Source: Citrifermentans bremense R1 (GTDB lineage Bacteria; Desulfobacterota; Desulfuromonadia; Geobacterales; Geobacteraceae). From it: 64,000 bases of DNA. The number at the start of each line of letters is the position of its first letter. Position 1 is the first letter of the stretch. The stretch lies in contig NZ_AUGE01000022.1 of assembly GCF_000426865.1 (NCBI RefSeq), positions 1 through 64,000 on the forward strand, written 5' to 3'. Positions 57,725 through 64,000 of the stretch are shown here, one piece after another. Below the pieces are notes generated by a model, which made no database searches, was not told the origin of the DNA, and saw only the letters and a list, made by a program, of their open reading frames with translations. Both the position numbers and the translations under genes were made by a program.

Positions 57725-59509
57725 TCACTGCTTTTTTTCCAGAAGCGCCACGTCCTCGACATGCACCGTCTGCGGGAACATGTCCACCGGCTGCACCTCC
57801 ACGGTGCGGTAGCCGAGCCCGGAGAGGATGTCAAGATCCCGCGCCAGCGTTTCGGGCGAGCAGGAAACGTAAATGATGCGTGGGGGATTGATGGCGGCCA
57901 CGCTCCTCAACACCTTCTCGTCGCACCCTTTCCGCGGCGGGTTGAGCACGATCAGGTCCGCGCCCCCTTCCTCCCCGATCTCGTCAATCAGATGCACGGC
58001 GTCGCCGGCCTCGAAGTGACAGTTCTCCACGTGGTTCAGTGCCGCGTTGATGGTGGCGTCGGCGACCGCTGCCTCGACGAATTCGATCCCGACCACTTCG
58101 CGCGCCTGGTCGGCGAGATAGAGCGAGATGCCGCCGATGCCGCAGTAGACGTCGATGACCCGCTCGGTCCCCTTCAGGTTCGCCAGCTCCCGCACCTTCT
58201 CATAGATGATGCGCGCGGCACCGCTGTTGACCTGGAAGAAGGAGTGGGGCGAAAGGTTGAAGATCTTGTCTCCCACGAACGCCTTCAGCGTCTGGGCCTT
58301 GGTAATGGAGCGATCCTTGGTGCCGAAGATCACGTTGCCGGTCGAGTTGTTGATGTTCTGCGCTACCACCGCGACCTCGGGGACCGCCTGCTGGATGAAC
58401 TTCGCCAGGTGGTGCATCTCGTTGTAACCCTGGTCCGTCGTTACCAGGACCACCATGACCTGATTGGTCTTTTCGGCCACGCGAACCACCAGGTAGCGCA
58501 AAAGCCCCATCTCGCTCTTGGGGTTGTAGATCTGCACCTTTCCTTTCTTGATCCCGGCCTTGGCAGCCTTCACCACCTTATTGATCAGCGGGTGGTGGAG
58601 CGCGCAGTCCTCGATCTGCAAGACGTCATGGGTGTTGCGACGGTAGATGCCGATGACGGGATCGTTGTTCTTCCCGGCAATGACCAGTTTTGCCGTGTTG
58701 CGATATCCAAGCTCCTTGGGCGAGCCGATGGTTTCCCTGATGGCGACCTCGAAAAGAGATGGGTATTTCCGGAAGTGGCGGGCGACCAGCGACTTTTTCC
58801 ATGCCAACTGGGCCGGGTAGCGCATCTGCATGAGTCCGCAGCCGTCGCACACCCGTCCAAGGGTGCAGGCGGGAGAGGGGTTGCGGTCCGGAGAACGCTT
58901 CAGACACTTTATGGTATGGGCGAAGGCTTCCCTGCGGCCGACGTAGGTGATCTTTGCCACCAGCACCTCGCCCGGAAGTCCCCCTGCCACAAGCACGCGG
59001 GTCCCCTCGTGGTTGGCCACGCCGAAGCCCTCGTCGTTGGTAGCGAGAATGCTCAGCTCCAGCACCTGTCCGCTGCGCAGCGTAGGCTGGCGCTCGTCGC
59101 GGGAAGATGCTCCTCCCTTTCCAGCAGGCGTCCTCTCCGGTCTGTTCCCGGCTGTCTTTGCCGCCGGTTTACGGTCCCCGCCTTTGCCCCCTGCGGGAGG
59201 CGCCGCCGAACGATCTCCCTTCGGGCGGGCGGGACGTGAGCCAAACGCTGCAGCGGGAGTTTCGCCCCTGGAGCTGCGGGTGCTTTCGGTGCGCTCAGTC
59301 TGGGCGGCTTTGGGTTTGCGCGCTGTAGTTGAGGTGTTTTTGGAGTACCTGGGGGTAGCGCTGGACTCGGCGCCTTCGGTTCTGGCTGAGTCGTCTTTCT
59401 TGTATGGCTTTTGTGACTGGGGACGGGAGTGCTCAAACTTCATCGACTTGCCGTCTGATGCAACCTGCTTCGCTCTATCTCTTTTCGGTGCTTCGCTTTT
59501 ATTTTTCAT
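57725..59509 (-). CDS. rlmD: 23S rRNA (uracil-5-)-methyltransferase with long basic N-terminal extension
   Basis: A 594-residue RumA/RlmD/TrmA-type enzyme. Residues 1-140 are a disordered Lys/Arg/Ser/Pro/Gly-rich tail absent from normal family members (about 430-460). A TRAM domain (VLELSILATNDEGFGVA) follows, then the 4Fe-4S cysteines (ACTLGRVCDGCGLMQ), the SAM motif VIDVYCGIGGISLYLA, the catalytic NPPRKG and the Cys of YVSCSPETLARDL. It methylates uridine in 23S rRNA. The start at 59509 has a weak binding site, so a start within the tail remains possible. The gene is divergent from ispG. Confidence 0.88.
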   Translation of the reverse strand: MKNKSEAPKRDRAKQVASDGKSMKFEHSRPQSQKPYKKDDSARTEGAESSATPRYSKNTSTTARKPKAAQTERTESTRSSRGETPAAAFGSRPARPKGDRSAAPPAGGKGGDRKPAAKTAGNRPERTPAGKGGASSRDERQPTLRSGQVLELSILATNDEGFGVANHEGTRVLVAGGLPGEVLVAKITYVGRREAFAHTIKCLKRSPDRNPSPACTLGRVCDGCGLMQMRYPAQLAWKKSLVARHFRKYPSLFEVAIRETIGSPKELGYRNTAKLVIAGKNNDPVIGIYRRNTHDVLQIEDCALHHPLINKVVKAAKAGIKKGKVQIYNPKSEMGLLRYLVVRVAEKTNQVMVVLVTTDQGYNEMHHLAKFIQQAVPEVAVVAQNINNSTGNVIFGTKDRSITKAQTLKAFVGDKIFNLSPHSFFQVNSGAARIIYEKVRELANLKGTERVIDVYCGIGGISLYLADQAREVVGIEFVEAAVADATINAALNHVENCHFEAGDAVHLIDEIGEEGGADLIVLNPPRKGCDEKVLRSVAAINPPRIIYVSCSPETLARDLDILSGLGYRTVEVQPVDMFPQTVHVEDVALLEKKQ

Positions 59510-59629
59510 GCTTCTTACATAAGGGTAAAAGAAGTTCCTGTCAACCGCCGAATTGACTAGGCTTAGCTTGTATTGCTACAACCCCTTCATCCTTGCATTT
59601 CGTACTCCTTTTAGCTACTATGGCCCGCT

Positions 59630-60679
59630 ATGAGAAAAACAACCAGGCAGATCATGATAGGGAATATCCCGGTTGGCGGAGGCGCTCCCTGCTCCGTCCA
59701 GTCCATGTGCTCGACCGACACCCGTGATGTCGCGGCAACCCTTGGGCAGATCGGCCGGCTTGCCGCCGCCGGATGCGAGATCGTGCGCTGTGCGGTGCCC
59801 GATATGGACGCCGCCCTGGCCCTTGCCGCCATAAAGGCCGGCTCCCCCATGCCGCTCATAGCCGACATACATTTCGACTACAAGCTTGCCTTGAAGGCCC
59901 TGGAGTCCGGGGTGGACGGGCTCCGTCTCAACCCCGGCAACATAGGCGAGAAGTGGAAGGTTGCCGAGGTGGTGAAAGCCGCGGCCGAGCGCAACGTTCC
60001 CATCCGCATCGGCGTCAACGGCGGTTCGCTGGAAAAGGAACTGCTGGTGAAGTACGGGCACCCGACTCCCGAGGCCATGGTCGAATCGGCGCTGGGGCAT
60101 GTGCGGATCCTGGAGGATCTGGGCTATCAGCAGATAAAGATATCGATCAAGGTCTCCGACGTATTGCGGACCCTGGAGGCGTACCGGCTTCTTTCTAACG
60201 CCGTGGACTACCCGCTGCACATAGGCGTCACCGAGGCCGGAACCATCTTCGCCGGAACCGTAAAGTCTTCCGTCGGTCTCGGAATACTTCTGAACCAGGG
60301 GATAGGCGACACCATGCGCGTCTCCCTCACCGGCGATCCGGTTGACGAGGTGCGGGTAGCATACGACATCCTCAAATCGCTCGGTTTGCGGACCCGCGGC
60401 ATCAACTTCGTATCCTGCCCCACCTGCGGGCGCTGCCAGGTAAACCTGATACCAGTAGCCGAGGAAGTAGAGCGGCGCCTGGCGCATCTGGACAGGAAAC
60501 TCACCGTCGCCGTCATGGGTTGCTCCGTCAACGGACCCGGCGAGGCTCGCGAGGCAGACTTCGGCATCGCCGGGGGTAGGGGAGAAGGGCTTCTCTTTCG
60601 GCACGGCGAGATACTGCGCAAGGTCCCCGAAGCCGAGCTAGCCGATGCCTTGGTGGAAGAGGTATTAAAAAATCAGTAG
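59630..60679 (+). CDS. ispG: 4-hydroxy-3-methylbut-2-enyl diphosphate synthase
   Basis: A 349-residue GcpE enzyme of the MEP isoprenoid pathway, reducing ME-cPP to HMBPP with a 4Fe-4S cluster. Visible are SVQSMCSTDTRD, PLIADIHFDYKLAL, LRLNPGNIG and the cluster cysteines in FVSCPTCGRCQVNL with VMGCSVNGPGEAREAD. The length is normal for the short bacterial form. The ribosome binding site is weak. It is followed by a 320-base repeat-filled gap. Confidence 0.96.
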   Translation: MRKTTRQIMIGNIPVGGGAPCSVQSMCSTDTRDVAATLGQIGRLAAAGCEIVRCAVPDMDAALALAAIKAGSPMPLIADIHFDYKLALKALESGVDGLRLNPGNIGEKWKVAEVVKAAAERNVPIRIGVNGGSLEKELLVKYGHPTPEAMVESALGHVRILEDLGYQQIKISIKVSDVLRTLEAYRLLSNAVDYPLHIGVTEAGTIFAGTVKSSVGLGILLNQGIGDTMRVSLTGDPVDEVRVAYDILKSLGLRTRGINFVSCPTCGRCQVNLIPVAEEVERRLAHLDRKLTVAVMGCSVNGPGEAREADFGIAGGRGEGLLFRHGEILRKVPEAELADALVEEVLKNQ

Positions 60680-60683
60680 CCAC

Positions 60684-60985
60684 AGACTGAAAGGCGGAAC
60701 ACAGAGGTCGCAGAGGTTCACGGAGGCCACAGAGGTTTTTCAGGGAAAGGCACAGACACTCACCACAGAGGAAGAACAAAAGGCTTAACTTAAAGTCTTT
60801 TTGTTCTCTCAGATTCTCTCCGTGGCTAATGGTTTCTTGTAGTTTTTCAACTCAAAGCTTTTGGTTTTCTCAGAAGTCCTCAGATTTTCTCCGTGCCAAT
60901 GGTTTTGTTTTCAGGTTTTTGGTTTTACCTCAGTGTTCCTCTGTGTCCTCTGTGGTTAATGCTTTTATAGTTTTTTCAATTCATA
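60684..60985. repeat. CACAGAG / CTCCGTG repeat block between ispG and proS
   Basis: The 319-base gap holds short repeated words on both strands: ACACAGAGG, CACGGAGG, CCACAGAGG, then TCTCCGTGGCTAATGGTTT, CTCAGAAGTCCTCAGATTTT, CTCCGTGCCAATGGTTTT and CTCTGTGTCCTCTGTGGTTAATG. The two halves are partly inverted copies and could form a long imperfect hairpin. Shorter relatives lie before pyrF and before rlmB. No gene. Confidence 0.65.
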
Positions 60986-60998
60986 GTGAGGTAGATTC

Positions 60999-62720
<1,722 letters not shown>

Positions 62721-62737
62721 AAACCAAACCATTGGCA

Positions 62738-62840
62738 CAGAGCACATCTGAGGACATCTGAGCATAAACAAAGGCTTGAGGTTAACCTCCAAAAGCTTTT
62801 CTCAGAAGTCCTCAGACTGTCACCTTGCCAACGGTTTTGA
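62738..62840. repeat. Repeat block between proS and pyrF
   Basis: GCACAGAGCACATCTGAGGACATCTGAG, then a palindrome (CTTGAGGTTAACCTCCAAAAG), CTCAGAAGTCCTCAGACTG and CCTTGCCAACGGTTTTGAC. The words match the block at 60684-60985 in altered form. Confidence 0.55.
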
Positions 62841-62856
62841 CTTAAGGATTTTGATT

Positions 62857-63579
62857 ATGACCAGAGAAGAAGCAATCAAGAAGATAATCTTCGCCATGGA
62901 TGTGAAGGAGTTCAGCGACGTACAGTACTGGGCCGAGCTTCTGTCGCAGCATGTCGGCATGTTCAAGGTCGGAAAGCAGCTCTACACCGCCTGCGGCCCC
63001 GCCGCGGTCCGCATGATCCAGAAGTGCGGCGGCGAGGTGTTCCTCGACCTCAAGTACCACGACATCCCCAACACCGTCGCCATGGCGACCCTCGAAGCCG
63101 CGAACCTCGGCGTGCAGCTCTGCGACCTGCATGCCATGGGCGGCTACGAGATGATGAACAAGACCATGGAGACCCTGGACAAGAACTTCAGCGGCTGCAC
63201 CGCGCGTCCCAAGGTTCTCGCCATAACCGTCCTCACGTCCTCCAACGAAGAGACCCTGCGCGGCATCGGGATCGAACTCCCCGTCCCCGAGATGGTGGTG
63301 AAGCTCGCTAAGCTGGCGAAAAGCGCGGGCGTCGACGGCGTCGTCGCCTCCCCGCAGGAAGTCGAGCTGATCAGGGAAGCGTGCGGCAAGGATTTCCTCG
63401 TCGTTACCCCCGGAGTCCGTCCGAGCTTCGCCTCCGCCGACGACCAGAAGCGCATCATGACCCCCGCCGAAGCCGTCAAGGCCGGCGCCGACTATCTCGT
63501 CATAGGCCGCCCCATCGCCACCGCCCAAAGCCCGGTAGAAGCCGCGCAGAAGATAGTAGAAGAAATCGTAGCCGGTTAA
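62857..63579 (+). CDS. pyrF: Orotidine 5'-phosphate decarboxylase
   Basis: A 240-residue TIM-barrel enzyme making UMP. KIIFAMDVKEF, FLDLKYHDIPNTVA (catalytic Lys/Asp), CDLHAMGGYEMM, VLTSSNEETL, VVTPGVRPSFA and ADYLVIGRPI match the family throughout. An in-frame start at 62776 lies inside the repeat block, so the ATG at 62857 (AAGGATTTTGATT before it) is used. Confidence 0.96.
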   Translation: MTREEAIKKIIFAMDVKEFSDVQYWAELLSQHVGMFKVGKQLYTACGPAAVRMIQKCGGEVFLDLKYHDIPNTVAMATLEAANLGVQLCDLHAMGGYEMMNKTMETLDKNFSGCTARPKVLAITVLTSSNEETLRGIGIELPVPEMVVKLAKLAKSAGVDGVVASPQEVELIREACGKDFLVVTPGVRPSFASADDQKRIMTPAEAVKAGADYLVIGRPIATAQSPVEAAQKIVEEIVAG

Positions 63580-63654
63580 GACTACAGATTTTTCAGGAAG
63601 GCTCGCCGCGTAACGTTCCCGCCCCCGGAGGGGGAGGGACAGGGAGGGGGCGGT

Positions 63655-63690
63655 TTTCTCCGAAGTTCTCCGTGGCCAATGGTTTAAAAG
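63655..63690. repeat. CTCCGTGGCCAATGGTTT repeat before rlmB
   Basis: TTCTCCGAAGTTCTCCGTGGCCAATGGTTTAAAAGG repeats the CTCCGTG(G)CCAATGGTTT word found upstream of proS (60.82 and 60.89 kb) and, altered, before pyrF. A GGGGGAGGGACAGGGAGGGGG stretch precedes it. Confidence 0.6.
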
Positions 63691-63700
63691 GTTTTTGAAT

Positions 63701-64000
63701 ATGTCAAAAGAAGAAATCATCTACGGCCTCAATCCCGTAATGGAAGCTCTACGCGGCTCGCGCGAGATCCACGAGCTGTTCGTAGCCGGCACCAGCTCAG
63801 ACAAGCGCCTGGAGAAGCTCCTCAAGCTCGCCGCCGAGCGTAAGATCCCTGTGCGTCAGCGCGAGAAGGGCGACCTGAACCGTCTTTGCGGGACCGAGCA
63901 TCATCAAGGCGTCGCCCTCAAGGTAGAGCCCTTTCCCTACGCCGATCTGGATGACGTACTGGAGGGATTGCAGGGTACCCGCGACGGTCTCATTCTGGTT
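63701..64000 (+). CDS. rlmB: 23S rRNA 2'-O-ribose methyltransferase RlmB (TrmH/SpoU family), 5' part
   Basis: One hundred codons are visible before the window ends. MSKEEIIYGLNPVMEALRGS is the N-terminal L30e-like substrate-binding domain typical of RlmB and related SpoU enzymes, continuing RIHELFVAG-like helices, IPVRQREKGDLNRLCGTEHHQGVALKVEPFPY, and reaching the start of the SPOUT catalytic domain (DGLILV). The enzyme methylates G2251-type ribose in 23S rRNA. The knot and SAM site are outside the window. The start follows the repeat block. Confidence 0.9.
   Translation, partial: MSKEEIIYGLNPVMEALRGSREIHELFVAGTSSDKRLEKLLKLAAERKIPVRQREKGDLNRLCGTEHHQGVALKVEPFPYADLDDVLEGLQGTRDGLILV

Noticed and set aside
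60684-60985. CRISPR array in the repeat-filled gap
   Set aside because: Repeats are irregular in length and spacing, partly inverted and without unique spacers; no cas genes nearby.

Overview
The window reads as a chromosomal segment of a Geobacter-like bacterium (Geobacteraceae, Desulfuromonadales; Geobacter, Citrifermentans or Geomonas type). This rests on gene content: c-type cytochromes including an NrfA nitrite reductase, monomeric NADP-isocitrate dehydrogenase beside mdh and korDABC, a lactate oxidation locus of Lut plus GlcD/GlcF type, Geobacter-type small proteins, several sigma-54 promoters and enhancer-binding regulators, and CXXCH-bearing sensor proteins. DNA is GC-rich overall. 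AT-richer patches lie near 3.6-4.1 kb and 8.3-10.5 kb. Species assignment is inference.

Layout. 0-3.6 kb (mostly minus strand): the end of an IS5/IS1182-like element; a yybP-ykoY-type (Mn2+) riboswitch with terminator placed ahead of a ribbon-helix-helix protein and a Tim44-like membrane protein; a porin with a DUF4242 protein. 4.1-7.1 kb: a methyltransferase, a single-domain response regulator, tRNA-Gly(GCC), and a sigma-54-driven di-heme peroxidase-like cytochrome. 7.1-10.5 kb: an accessory patch with a probable lipase toxin and periplasmic ankyrin immunity protein, plus three small ORFs. 10.5-17.6 kb: a nitrite-reduction locus made of a heme-binding histidine kinase, a PAS-AAA-Fis sigma-54 regulator, nrfA with a sigma-54 promoter and matching palindromes, an HPP-family transporter and a CCG-type Fe-S protein. 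17.6-21.9 kb: a YyaL/DUF255 protein, a ferritin-like protein and the GTPase RbgA. 22-27 kb: a two-component system whose kinase carries its own solute-binding domain, next to a sigma-54-preceded Dcu-type C4-dicarboxylate transporter. 27.2-33.4 kb: folD and a polyamine cluster (XRE-cupin regulator, carboxynorspermidine synthase-like enzyme, nspC, speA). 33.6-35.9 kb: small and stress-type genes (GSU3473-like, ferritin-like, YceI, small membrane protein), two with sigma-54 promoters.

36-45.8 kb is a lactate utilisation island. lutC and a fused lutB-lutA are divergent from lldP-cidA/lrgA-lrgB-glcD-glcF-lldR-like. A permease, a possible pyruvate carrier pair, an L-lactate route (Lut) and a D-2-hydroxyacid route (GlcDF) sit together with a FadR-type regulator, and a matching operator lies over the lldP promoter. 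46-55 kb: aspS with a LysM lipoprotein gene, then icd-mdh and korDABC, which supply TCA-cycle steps from isocitrate to succinyl-CoA and from malate to oxaloacetate. 55-64 kb: an HD-GYP protein, a tRNA nucleotidyltransferase/poly(A) polymerase-type gene, rlmD, ispG, proS, pyrF and the start of rlmB. The intergenic gaps here are filled with related CACAGAG/CTCCGTG-type repeats.

The items most worth following are the Mn-type riboswitch in front of an RHH/Tim44-like pair, the lipase/ankyrin module, the heme-kinase/NrfA circuit with its shared GTTACC-N4-GGTAAC sites, the Lrg pair inside the lactate operon, and sub-60-residue ORFs with good ribosome binding sites. All family names come from reading motifs by eye; no database search was run.
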